From assembly GCF_900117425.1 (NCBI RefSeq), contig NZ_FPEH01000012.1, positions 372,001 through 436,000 on the forward strand: a DNA stretch of 64,000 nucleotides, in the 5' to 3' direction. This DNA is from Novosphingobium sp. NDB2Meth1. GTDB taxonomy: Bacteria; Pseudomonadota; Alphaproteobacteria; Sphingomonadales; Sphingomonadaceae. Below the pieces are notes generated by a model, which was not told the origin of the DNA, did no database searches, and was given only the letters and a program-made list of their open reading frames with translations. Both the position numbers and the translations under genes were made by a program. Every line of letters starts with the position of its first letter. Positions within the stretch are counted from its first letter, which is position 1. Below are positions 17,830 to 25,764 of the stretch, in pieces.

Positions 17830-18468
17830 TCATGCGGCGACGATCATGCGCACGGGAGTCGGGTTGAAGCCGTTGCAGGGATTGTTGATCTGCGGGCAGT
17901 TGGACACGACGACGATGACGTCCATCTCGGCCTTGAGATCGACCGTGAGGCCCGGCGCGGAAATGCCGTCGACGATGCCGAGCGCGCCGTCTGCTTCCAC
18001 CGGCACGTTCATGAAGAAGTTGATGTTGGCGACAATATCGCGCTTGCCGCGCCCTTCGGTGAGGTTGGCTTCGAGGAAGTTCTCGACGCAGGCATGCTGG
18101 GCCTTGGTGTGGTGGCCATAGCGCAAAGTGTTGCTCTCGCAGGAGCAGGCGCCGCCGATGGTGTCGTGGTATTCGACCGTGGTGGCGGCGATGGTCATCA
18201 TCGGGCGGCCCTCGTTCGAGCGCAGCACGGTGCCGGTGCGCAGGAACAGGTTGCCTTGCGCGGCAACGGTGTCCTGCGCGGAATAGCGCTCGGTATCGTC
18301 GGCCTCGCTGTAGAGCAGGAAGTCGACCGCCTGGTTGCCTTCGAGGTCGACGATGCGCAGCGTCTGGCCCTTCTTGATGTGATGGATCCAGGGCGCGCGG
18401 GCGGGGACGACCTCGTCGTGGACGATGGTATCAGGGAGGCCGTCATGGTGCGGATCGCGGTTCTGCAT
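17830..18468 (-). CDS. DUF1989 protein, urea carboxylase-associated type 1 (probable carboxyguanidine deiminase subunit)
   Basis: A 212-residue DUF1989 protein with the family blocks VDFLLYSEADDTERYSAQDT, GGACSCESNTLRYG and VSNCPQINNPCNGFNPTP near the end; the Cys/His/Glu-rich block may bind zinc. The DUF1989 pair encoded beside these carboxylases, once called urea carboxylase-associated proteins, has been shown in other bacteria to be a heteromeric carboxyguanidine deiminase that makes allophanate. A strong AAGGAGG precedes ATG 18468, 12 bases after the stop of the other DUF1989 gene. The two differ in length and sequence, as expected for unlike subunits. Function is by family and context. 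Confidence 0.87.
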   Translation of the reverse strand: MQNRDPHHDGLPDTIVHDEVVPARAPWIHHIKKGQTLRIVDLEGNQAVDFLLYSEADDTERYSAQDTVAAQGNLFLRTGTVLRSNEGRPMMTIAATTVEYHDTIGGACSCESNTLRYGHHTKAQHACVENFLEANLTEGRGKRDIVANINFFMNVPVEADGALGIVDGISAPGLTVDLKAEMDVIVVVSNCPQINNPCNGFNPTPVRMIVAA

Positions 18469-18480
18469 GGGGCTGCCTCC

Positions 18481-19308
18481 TTACCGGCGGTAGTAGTCTT
18501 CGACGTTGAGGAAAGCCCGAAGACCCTCCGGCGTCGCGGTGCGGATGGGATCGTCTTCGGCCGCGACGGGTCCGCGCCAGGCGGTGAGGCGCAGCGGCGT
18601 GACGGTGTAGTCCGGCCGGGGATCAAGCACGTGGGGCACGTTGGCGATCACCACGATGACGTCCATTTCGGCGCGCAGGATCACCTCGCGACCAGGCTCG
18701 AACGGGCCGATCTGCGGTTCGATCGTGCCGTCATCCCCAATCTTCGCGCCCTTGAACAGGGTGATCGCGGCGTGGATGTCGCGGCGCTGGAGGCCGTGCT
18801 TGGCGGCGCCGAGCAGGAAACGGTCACGCCCGTTGGGGAACTGGCCGGAGTTGCGCCCGTCGCCATACTTCGCCGCGTTGGTGTAGGCGTTGGAAGTGCC
18901 GGAGAACGTATCGTGCGTGCCGCGCGTCGTGTCCTTGAAGATGCTCATCAGGACACGGCCCATGTCGGAGAGCAGGAACTTGCCCTCGGCGAGATAGGCG
19001 TTCCACTGGATCTTCACGGTGTCTGCAAAGCTGTAACGCTCGGTCGGCATCTCGGCGTTGAAGATCTGCAGGCTGGCGCAGGCATCGCCTTTGGTGTCGA
19101 TCAGCCGCAGTCGGCTCCCGCGCGGCAGCCGGCGGGTGGCATAGCCGCCGGGGGCGACGGTTTCTTCCCAGAGCAGGTCGGACGCGTCGACGTCTTCGGG
19201 CAGGTCCGGCGCGGCGGGGGGGAGGATCGGCATCGCCTCGACCACGGTGCCGCCCTGGGCGCGGGCGTGATCGCGGGCGGCGTTGGGGTTTGCGAGCGCA
19301 GTAGTCAT
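18481..19308 (-). CDS. DUF1989 protein, urea carboxylase-associated type 2 (probable carboxyguanidine deiminase subunit)
   Basis: A 275-residue DUF1989 protein with an N-terminal extension (EETVAPGGYATRRLPRGSRL), the blocks TKGDACASLQIFNAEMPTER and ERYSFADTVKIQWNAYL, and a long HDTFSGTSNAYTNAAKYG segment. It closes with AEMDVIVVIANVPHVLDP and YTVTPLRL, matching the end of its 212-residue partner. It is expected to act with that partner in deiminating carboxyguanidine to allophanate and ammonia in the cytoplasm. Its ATG overlaps the stop of the NikR-like gene (ATGA), so they are coupled. Naming of the two subunits as A or B is left open. Confidence 0.86.
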   Translation of the reverse strand: MTTALANPNAARDHARAQGGTVVEAMPILPPAAPDLPEDVDASDLLWEETVAPGGYATRRLPRGSRLRLIDTKGDACASLQIFNAEMPTERYSFADTVKIQWNAYLAEGKFLLSDMGRVLMSIFKDTTRGTHDTFSGTSNAYTNAAKYGDGRNSGQFPNGRDRFLLGAAKHGLQRRDIHAAITLFKGAKIGDDGTIEPQIGPFEPGREVILRAEMDVIVVIANVPHVLDPRPDYTVTPLRLTAWRGPVAAEDDPIRTATPEGLRAFLNVEDYYRR

Positions 19309-19790
19309 GCGGCGGCTCCCTGCGGCGCATCGGCTTCCGGCTCGTAGAGCTGGGGGAGGAGCGCGGTGGTGGTGACGAGTTCGAGCTGCTGGACCCCGCG
19401 CACGCGGCGCAGCGCATCGGAGAGGTCCTTGAGGCGGGCGGCGGGGCCCTGCACGAGCAGCACTTCGAGCGACTGATCATCCTCGAGGAAGACATGCTGC
19501 GAGGAGATCACTTCCTTGAGGTAGTGCGCCTGCGTCTGCGCGAGCTGGTGGCGGACGCGGCCGCGCTCGCCGCGGTAGACGAGGGTGATCGTGCCGGCGA
19601 GCATCTCGTCGGGCCGGGTGAACGCCTCGTGCGCGGCGAGCGCGTGGCGGATCAGCTCGGCCATGAGCTGCGAGCGCGAGGGGAGCTGGCGCTCGGTCAC
19701 CATCATGTCGAGCTTGCGGAACAGTTCGGCGGGGAGGCTCATGCTGAGCCGGGCGAGGCCGGGGGTTGAGCCGAATGTTGTGGGCGTCAT
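19305..19790 (-). CDS. NikR-like ribbon-helix-helix regulator with altered metal site
   Basis: A 161-residue protein with an N-terminal RHH DNA-binding domain (LARLSMSLPAELFRKLDMM) and a NikR-type ACT-like C-terminal domain (GTITLVYRGERGRVRHQLAQ). Aligned by eye to E. coli NikR, only one of the four nickel ligands remains: H99 matches H87, while H76, H89 and C95 become A88, F101 and S107. It probably senses something other than nickel, perhaps the operon substrate. ATG 19790 is chosen because GAGAGG is 7 bases upstream; another ATG at 19796 is too close to that site. It is encoded between the ABC ATPase and DUF1989 genes, so autoregulation of the operon is likely. Confidence 0.8.
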   Translation of the reverse strand: MTPTTFGSTPGLARLSMSLPAELFRKLDMMVTERQLPSRSQLMAELIRHALAAHEAFTRPDEMLAGTITLVYRGERGRVRHQLAQTQAHYLKEVISSQHVFLEDDQSLEVLLVQGPAARLKDLSDALRRVRGVQQLELVTTTALLPQLYEPEADAPQGAAA

Positions 19791-19801
19791 TGCCATTCCT
19801 C

Positions 19802-20581
19802 TCAATTCGTGGCCGCGACAGGTGTTGGCTGGGTTTCGGGTTCCGGCGCCGGGACCGGAGGACCGCGCAAGGGCAGGTCGTAGACCGCCGTCGCGCCGTA
19901 GCGGTGCGGCGCGTGCGGATCGTGGCGGCGCTTGTCGAGCGCGAGGACGCGCGTGCCGAGCGTGAAGGCTTCCTTGATATCGTGCGTGACCATCACGACA
20001 GTGAGCGAATAGTCGCGCCACAAGCGGGTGATCAGGCCATGCATGTCCGCCCGGATGCCGGGGTCGAGCGCGCCGAAGGGTTCATCGAGAAGCAGGATGC
20101 GCGGGCGCTTGATCAGCGCCTGCGCGATGGCGAGGCGCTGCTGCATGCCCCCCGACATTTGCGCCGGGTAGAGGTGGAGGCTGTCGCCAAGGCCAACGGC
20201 TTCGAGCATCTGCGTCGCTTCGGCTTCCGCCTTCCGGCGGGCGCCGCCGAACAGGCGCGCGGCGAGGGGCGCGGCGGGGCATTCGAGGCCGAAGGTGACG
20301 TTGCCGAGCACCGTCATATGCGGGAAGACCGAATAGCGCTGGAACACGACGCCGCGATCGGGACCGCATTCGGGGCGGAGCGGCTGCCCGTCGAGCAAGA
20401 CCTGCCCGCGCGTTGGCGCTTCCTGCCCGAGGATCAGGCGCAGCAGGCTCGACTTGCCCGCGCCGGAAGGGCCGATGATCGAGAGGAACGCCCCTTCGGC
20501 GACCTCGAGGTTGACCTTTTCGAGCACGACCTTGTCGCCGTATTCGACCCAGACATTGCGTAGCGAGAGCAGCGCGTTCAC
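19802..20581 (-). CDS. ABC transporter ATP-binding protein (nitrate/taurine/urea type)
   Basis: A 259-residue ATPase with Walker A GPSGAGKS (37-44), Q-loop GVVFQRYSVFPHMTV, ABC signature MSGGMQQRLAIAQAL and Walker B ILLLDEPFGALDP, with a switch His in VMVTHDIKEAF. The closest types are the SsuB/TauB/NrtD-like ATPases of small nitrogen- or sulfur-compound importers. GTG 20581 overlaps the permease stop, and sequence upstream of it in frame lies inside the permease gene. With the adjacent permease and lipoprotein it forms a complete importer, predicted to bring in guanidine or urea for the enzymes encoded downstream. Confidence 0.92.
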   Translation of the reverse strand: MNALLSLRNVWVEYGDKVVLEKVNLEVAEGAFLSIIGPSGAGKSSLLRLILGQEAPTRGQVLLDGQPLRPECGPDRGVVFQRYSVFPHMTVLGNVTFGLECPAAPLAARLFGGARRKAEAEATQMLEAVGLGDSLHLYPAQMSGGMQQRLAIAQALIKRPRILLLDEPFGALDPGIRADMHGLITRLWRDYSLTVVMVTHDIKEAFTLGTRVLALDKRRHDPHAPHRYGATAVYDLPLRGPPVPAPEPETQPTPVAATN

Positions 20582-21393
20582 CGGGCGTCTCCATGGGCCC
20601 AGGGGAAGGCGCGGCGGCTCAGCGCATTCAGCGCGACGTCCATCACGATGGCGAGCAGCGCGATCCACGCGACGTAGGGTATGATCACGTCCATCGAGAG
20701 ATAGCGGCGGACGAGGAAGATGCGGTAGCCAAGGCCGATGTCGGAAGCGACAGCTTCGGCGGAGATGAGGAATACCCACGCCGGGCCGAGTGCAAGGCGG
20801 ATCGCCTGCAGCAGCCGCGGCATCGCTTGGGGGAGCGCGACGCGGGCGATGATCTGCCATGAATTGGCGCCAAGCGTCTCGGCCTTGATGATCTGCTCGC
20901 GCGGGAGGCTGCCGACATGGGCGGCGATGTCGCGGATCATCACCGGCGCGACGCCGATGGCGATGAGGACGACCTTCGAGGTCTCACCCAGCCCCAGCGC
21001 GATGAACAGGATTGGGAGCAGCGCGATCGGCGGGATGACCGCAATGCCGGTCACCAGCGGGCTCAGCGTTGCACGGACCGGCGGGATTGCCCCGATGAGA
21101 AGGCCGAGGACGAGCGCGAAAAGTGTCGCGATGCCAAGGCCGAGGCCGAGGCGCTGGAGGCTGGCGAGCGTATCGGCCCAGAACACGAGATGGCCGGAAA
21201 GCGGATCGGGCGTGGTGAGGAGGCCGGCCATCGCCGTGAACATGCCGCCGGGGAGGGGGAGGATCTTGTCCGACGGGTTCGCCGCGTGCCGCGCTGCCGC
21301 CATGATCAGGTAGATCACGAGGAGCAGCACGATCGGTGCGCCGCCTGCGATCAGGCGGTCCCGTTTGGAGAAGTGGCGGTTGATCAGCCGCAT
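20578..21393 (-). CDS. ABC transporter permease (BPD_transp_1, SsuC/TauC type)
   Basis: A 271-residue inner-membrane protein with about six hydrophobic segments, starting from LIAGGAPIVLLLVIYLIMAAA. The coupling-helix (EAA-type) motif is in AETLGANSWQIIARVALPQAMPRLL, where it contacts the ATPase. It forms the membrane channel of the importer with the neighbouring ATPase and lipoprotein. Its ATG starts 4 bases after the binding-protein stop and its stop overlaps the ATPase start, so all three are co-translated. The substrate is inferred from the guanidine/urea catabolic genes downstream. Confidence 0.9.
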   Translation of the reverse strand: MRLINRHFSKRDRLIAGGAPIVLLLVIYLIMAAARHAANPSDKILPLPGGMFTAMAGLLTTPDPLSGHLVFWADTLASLQRLGLGLGIATLFALVLGLLIGAIPPVRATLSPLVTGIAVIPPIALLPILFIALGLGETSKVVLIAIGVAPVMIRDIAAHVGSLPREQIIKAETLGANSWQIIARVALPQAMPRLLQAIRLALGPAWVFLISAEAVASDIGLGYRIFLVRRYLSMDVIIPYVAWIALLAIVMDVALNALSRRAFPWAHGDAR

Positions 21394-21397
21394 CGGC

Positions 21398-22504
21398 TCA
21401 GATCTTCCCGTCGGCGGCGAGCTTCATGAAGCTGTCGTCGAAGCGCAGGGTGACGTGGTTCTTGTCGCCGAGTGTCTTGCCGCCGGGGAAGGCGATGCCC
21501 ACAGCGTCCGCCGTTGCCGCGCCCTTGAACAGCCCGCGCGCGAAGCTGAAATCGCGCACGCGGGTCATCGTGGTGACGAGCGCAGGTGATTGTGCGGCGG
21601 CGACCGCGGCCTTCGGGTCGGTGTAGAGGAAGGTCGTCTTGAGCTGGCTGTCGAAGGTTTCGGGCGCGGCCCCTGCCAGCTTGGCCATCGCGGCGCGCGC
21701 GGCCTTGCCGTCCGCATCCTGCTTCATCATCAGCTGGACGGTATCGTACCAGATGCCCGCGAGCGCCTTGCCGAGATCGGGATTGGCCTTGAGCGTGGCG
21801 GTATCGACAACGAGCAGGTCGAGGATTTCGCCCGGAATATCGGCCGAGGAAAAGACCTGCGTGACGCCGGGCTGCGCGCGCATCACCGAAAGCTGCGGGT
21901 TCCAGGCAACGGCGGCGGTGACATCGGGGCTGGCGAAGGCGCCGACGATGTCCGCATCGGCCGTGTTGACCGTCTTCACGTCGGTCATGCCCATGCCTGC
22001 CTTTTCGAGGGCGCGCGCCAGAAGGTAGTGCGAGACCGAGAGCTCGACCAGATTGACCGAGCGGCCCTTGAGTGCGGAAAGGTCCGCGGCGCCCTTTAGC
22101 AGCACGCCGTCGTTGCCGTTGGAATAGTCGCCGAGAATGACCGCCGTGGTGTCCTTGCCGCCCGCGGCCGGGATCGTCAGCGCGTCCATGTTGGCGAGGG
22201 TGACGCCGTCGAGCTTGCCGGCGGTGTACTGGTTGATCGATTCGACGTAGTCGTTGACCTGCACGATCGTGATCTTGAGGTGGTACTTGTCTTCCCACTT
22301 CTTCACGATGCCGGCTTGCTGGGCATAAGGCCACGGCATCCAGCCGGCATAGATCGACCAGCCGATGCTGAATTCGGATTTCTTTTCAGTGGGAGCGCCG
22401 CCTCCGCCGGAACACCCCGTGAGGGCGAGCGTGGCGACAAGGGCCGCAGCGAGGAGCGAACCGGTGATCCCTCGGGTTTTCCTGGTGGGAGAGGTGGCTG
22501 ACAC
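21398..22504 (-). CDS. ABC transporter substrate-binding lipoprotein
   Basis: A 368-residue periplasmic binding protein with a lipoprotein signal ending in LALTGC (lipidated C31). The mature NMT1/TauA-like domain begins with FSIGWSIYAGWMPWPYAQQAG and contains DYVESINQYTAGKLDG. Such proteins feed nitrate/taurine/urea-type ABC importers; the similarity is to the family annotated as putative urea ABC transporter binding proteins next to urea carboxylase. GTG 22504 is chosen because AAGGAG lies 8 bases upstream and the signal peptide then begins properly. It is the first gene of the minus-strand operon; its promoter must lie in 22505-23191. Confidence 0.88.
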   Translation of the reverse strand: MSATSPTRKTRGITGSLLAAALVATLALTGCSGGGGAPTEKKSEFSIGWSIYAGWMPWPYAQQAGIVKKWEDKYHLKITIVQVNDYVESINQYTAGKLDGVTLANMDALTIPAAGGKDTTAVILGDYSNGNDGVLLKGAADLSALKGRSVNLVELSVSHYLLARALEKAGMGMTDVKTVNTADADIVGAFASPDVTAAVAWNPQLSVMRAQPGVTQVFSSADIPGEILDLLVVDTATLKANPDLGKALAGIWYDTVQLMMKQDADGKAARAAMAKLAGAAPETFDSQLKTTFLYTDPKAAVAAAQSPALVTTMTRVRDFSFARGLFKGAATADAVGIAFPGGKTLGDKNHVTLRFDDSFMKLAADGKI

Positions 22505-22566
22505 GATTCTGTCTCCTTTCGCAGTGCAGCATTGCGAGAAACAATCTGCTTGTCCACGGCAAAATG

Positions 22567-22588
22567 TTACGTTCCGGAAAAAACGTAA
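22567..22588. promoter_or_regulatory. Dyad TTACGTT-N8-AACGTAA, candidate operator of the guanidine/urea operon
   Basis: Perfect 7-base inverted arms with an 8-base spacer, 63 bases upstream of the binding-protein GTG. The position suits an operator for a dimeric or tetrameric RHH regulator such as the NikR-like protein encoded in the operon, or an RNA hairpin in the leader. The choice between these cannot be made by eye. Confidence 0.45.
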
Positions 22589-23056
22589 TACCACCTTGGG
22601 CCGATGCCCTGTGGAGGCTGCGAATCGGGCCCCATAAACCGTGGCTTTCTGTTGATTCGATGCAACGCTGCAGCGAACCGGGTGTGCGATCTCGCGGCTG
22701 TTTGGTGAGCCATCCGGTCCGGAAAAATCAAGGATTTCCGCACTGCAGCGAGGATCGAATAATACCGGAGTTGCCGGGAATTATTACGCTTGACCTGTTA
22801 TGTAATATCGATAGCGTAACTGAAATGTCGCAAAGGAGCTGGTCCATTGCGGCGCCAACAATAACACTTTGAGTCAGGCAATAGTATTGCTTGACCACGT
22901 TAAGCTGCATGAATGGTATTCGTGCAGAATGGTGTCGTGCGAATTCGGCAGGTGGTTCTGAAATCGCCTGGCGCCGGTTTGTCATGATTTGCTGGATGAT
23001 CGGCGGTTCGGGTGGAATTGCCTCTTTGGTCATCTGGTGAAGCTGCGAGTTGGGGC

Positions 23057-23070
23057 GCCTCTTCGGAGGC
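23057..23070 (+). other. Small UUCG hairpin upstream of TonB receptor
   Basis: GCCTC-TTCG-GAGGC is a perfect 5-base stem with the very stable UUCG tetraloop, in the likely leader of the receptor gene. No T-run follows, so it is not a standard terminator; it may be an mRNA leader structure. Confidence 0.4.
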
Positions 23071-23191
23071 AGATTGAGGGATTGACATGGCGCCAGTTCC
23101 ACAAGGGGCGGCGCTCCCCGGCAACAAGGGGGAAATCAGGGACTGGATGTCACTTCGAAAAGGCTTTCACGCAGTCAACGCGGGGGCTCGA

Positions 23192-25636
23192 GTGACCAAG
23201 AAAACCTATAAGACAACGCTGGCCAAAAAGGCTCTGTATGGTGCGACGATCCTCATGGGCAGCACCGCATTTCCCGCTTTCGCGCAGACGGACCCGGCTC
23301 CGGCCCCGGTGAGCGACGCGCCTCAGGCCGCGGCAGTCGAAGACAACAGTGCCATCGTGGTGACAGCGACGCGGCGCGCGACTTCGCTGCAGGACGTGCC
23401 GATCAACATCACCGCTCTGGGTTCCGAACAACTGTCGCGCCAGCGCATCGACGACATCCGCGACATTGCCGATTTCACCCCGGGCGTGACGATTGCCGAC
23501 ACTGGCCCGGGCTCGACCGGCACGATCGTGCTGCGCGGCCTGAATGCCTCGGATACCGACGCGACCGGCAACAACTATGACAACGCGTTGGGCGTCTACC
23601 TCGGCGAAGTCCCGATCTACTATGACTTCAAGATGCTCGACATCGCCCGCGTCGAGACTCTGCTCGGCCCGCAGGGCACGCTCTACGGCCTGGGCACGCT
23701 GGCCGGTGCGATCCGCAACATCCCCAACCGGCCTGACACGAACAAGTGGTCGGCGGAGTGGCACGGACGCGTCTACGGCAAGAACGAGGCCTCGAAAGTC
23801 GGCTATCAGGTCGACGGAGTGATCAACATTCCGATTGTCAAGGACCGCATCGCGTTCCGTTCGGTGACGGGATACTACTACGATCCCGGCTTCATCGATT
23901 ACACGCGCATAGTGAAGACACCGGGCGTCTCACTCCCGCAGGAGCCGGGTTCTCCGCCGATCACGCAGGCGTTTGCTGACGCCAATCTAACTACCCGCAA
24001 AGATCTCAACTTCGAGAAGACCTTCACGACCCGCAACCAACTGTTGTTCCAGATCACGCCGGATCTGTCGGTTGACTTCACCTACGCCTTCCAGCGTACG
24101 AAGACCGGCGGCGGGCAGTACAACAGCGATTTCGTGTTCGGCACCGGCAAGTATGAAAGCGCGGCGCGTTATGCCGAGCCCGTGAACCGCAATGCGCACC
24201 TCGCCAGCATGGAAATCAATGCCAATGTCGCCGATATCTTCGATCTCGTAGCGACGACGGCCTATACGAAGGTCAACAACAAGCGGGTCGGCGACAACAC
24301 CGACCTGCTGCTTGATCTGGACTATGATTACGAGTTGTTCCCAGCGTTCACCAGCTTCAACGAGAGCGAAAACACACGCAAACAGTTCAATCAGGAAATC
24401 CGCTTCGTCTCGACCCACGGCGGGCCGTTCAGCTGGGTGCTCGGCGGCTTCTTCAACCAGCAGAAGCTGCAGGCGGATTACCGTGAGCGCGTGCCCGGAT
24501 TGCCGGGCGTCGACCTGGCGACCAATCCTCTGGAGCTCGAATATGTCTCCTACAACCGCGCCAAGGTGATCGAGAAGGCAGTGTTTGGCGAGGGCACGTT
24601 CAAGATCACGCCGGAATGGCAAGTCACGGCTGGCGGCCGCTATTTCAGCTACACTTCACAGGTTTCCGGACGTGCGGTCGTACCGCTTCTCGGCGATCCG
24701 CTCAGCCCCTATGATGCAGACCCCGCGGGCGGTCAGGCTGGCCAAAGCGGTGGGGTGTGGAAGTTCAACACCTCGTACAAGTTCACGCCGGATGTCATGC
24801 TCTATGTGACTTACAGCAAGGGCTATCGTATCGGCGGACCGAACACGGTTGCGCCTTGCATCTTCCCGCTCAAGCCGCCGCCGTTCCAGAACGTTTGCGC
24901 GCTGCCGAACGAGCAGCAGTATGGCCCGGACAGCACCAAGAACCTCGAAGTCGGTATTCGCGCCGAACTTTTCGACCGGAAGCTGACCTTCAACCTGAAC
25001 GCGTTCACGATCAGTTGGGACGGCATCCAGCTGGCCTCGGCAACGGTCAACGGCATCGTCGGCATCACCGTCAATGGCGGCAAGGGCAAGTCGGACGGCT
25101 TCGACGCGTCGTTCCAGCTGCGGCCGATCGATGGGCTGTCGATCCAGGGGACGTATTCCTACACCAACGCACGCCTTACCGAAGATGTTGTCGGTCTGAT
25201 CCCGGTCAACGATCCGGCAGGCGTCTATCCGAGTTCGCCGGCCCGGATCAATGCGCTCAAGGGCGACCGTTTGCCCGGATCGACCCGCAACAGCGGCAGC
25301 CTCGGTATCAACTATACCAAGCCCGCGTTCGGCGGCGATCTGACGGCGGACTGGACCGCGACCTACCGCGGCGATGTGGTGACGCGCCTTGGTTGGGACC
25401 GCGCCTTTGGCGACAAGCTGCCGGGCTTCGTGCTGCACCGCGCCTCGCTCAGCTGGCAGAACGATACGTTCACGGTGGGGCTGTTCGCGAACAACATCTT
25501 CAACAAGTACGCGGTGACGGCGGTCTCCAACGACCGTTCACGCGTCGGGCTGAATGATGGCGTCCGCCTGCGCTACTTGCGCAACACGGTGATCACGCCG
25601 CGCACCTTCGGGCTGGAGATGCGCGTCAAGTACTGA
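23192..25636 (+). CDS. TonB-dependent outer membrane receptor 1
   Basis: An 814-residue receptor with a signal peptide ending FPAFAQ near residue 32. A TonB-box-like AIVVTATRR follows near 54, then a plug domain (QDVPINITALGSEQL, GTIVLRGLN, VETLLGPQGTLYGLGTLAG) and a C-terminal beta-barrel. It should import a bulky or scarce ligand across the outer membrane using TonB energy. I start at GTG 23192, which gives a normal signal peptide; ATG 23147 is an in-frame alternative with non-coding-like codon use. It is divergent from the guanidine/urea operon and followed by a desaturase paralogue and a TPR-sulfotransferase. Ligand unknown. Confidence 0.88.
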   Translation: MTKKTYKTTLAKKALYGATILMGSTAFPAFAQTDPAPAPVSDAPQAAAVEDNSAIVVTATRRATSLQDVPINITALGSEQLSRQRIDDIRDIADFTPGVTIADTGPGSTGTIVLRGLNASDTDATGNNYDNALGVYLGEVPIYYDFKMLDIARVETLLGPQGTLYGLGTLAGAIRNIPNRPDTNKWSAEWHGRVYGKNEASKVGYQVDGVINIPIVKDRIAFRSVTGYYYDPGFIDYTRIVKTPGVSLPQEPGSPPITQAFADANLTTRKDLNFEKTFTTRNQLLFQITPDLSVDFTYAFQRTKTGGGQYNSDFVFGTGKYESAARYAEPVNRNAHLASMEINANVADIFDLVATTAYTKVNNKRVGDNTDLLLDLDYDYELFPAFTSFNESENTRKQFNQEIRFVSTHGGPFSWVLGGFFNQQKLQADYRERVPGLPGVDLATNPLELEYVSYNRAKVIEKAVFGEGTFKITPEWQVTAGGRYFSYTSQVSGRAVVPLLGDPLSPYDADPAGGQAGQSGGVWKFNTSYKFTPDVMLYVTYSKGYRIGGPNTVAPCIFPLKPPPFQNVCALPNEQQYGPDSTKNLEVGIRAELFDRKLTFNLNAFTISWDGIQLASATVNGIVGITVNGGKGKSDGFDASFQLRPIDGLSIQGTYSYTNARLTEDVVGLIPVNDPAGVYPSSPARINALKGDRLPGSTRNSGSLGINYTKPAFGGDLTADWTATYRGDVVTRLGWDRAFGDKLPGFVLHRASLSWQNDTFTVGLFANNIFNKYAVTAVSNDRSRVGLNDGVRLRYLRNTVITPRTFGLEMRVKY

Positions 25637-25663
25637 GCTTGGGAAGAGGGTGACTGCACAAAA

Positions 25664-25688
25664 GGGGGCGGGGTTGATCCTCGCCCCC
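25664..25688 (+). terminator. Hairpin after TonB receptor 1
   Basis: GGGGGCG and CGCCCCC form a 7-base GC stem about 28 bases after the receptor stop, with an A-run before it but no clear T-run after it. It may be a weak or Rho-assisted terminator, or simply separate the receptor from the desaturase gene. Confidence 0.4.
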
Positions 25689-25764
25689 GATTGCGCAATT
25701 CTGCAGCAATAAGACAAGTTGCAGGGCAGGAACGTGAAAAACCACAGGTGAGGAGTGGTGCGTC

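Larger units (their letters stand above)
22505..23191. other. Divergent intergenic region between the guanidine/urea operon and a TonB receptor
   Basis: About 690 bases with visibly lower GC and no credible gene. It must contain the promoters of both flanking units. Visible elements are a TTACGTT-N8-AACGTAA dyad (22567-22588), a CGGAAA-N9-TTTCCG dyad (22720-22740), and AT-rich stretches near 22780-22815 with a TTGACC hexamer. A GCCTC-TTCG-GAGGC hairpin lies just before the receptor gene. I compared the minus-strand leader by eye with remembered guanidine riboswitch consensuses and saw no convincing match. Confidence 0.6.

Noticed and set aside
22505..22600. Possible guanidine riboswitch in the minus-strand leader
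   Set aside because: GGACAAG and CCGGAACG pieces recall guanidine-III elements, but the conserved order and pairing are absent by eye; kept only as a question for a covariance model search.
22780..22820. A sigma-70 promoter from TTGACC near 22790
   Set aside because: No acceptable -10 hexamer lies 16-18 bases downstream, so the promoter was not called.
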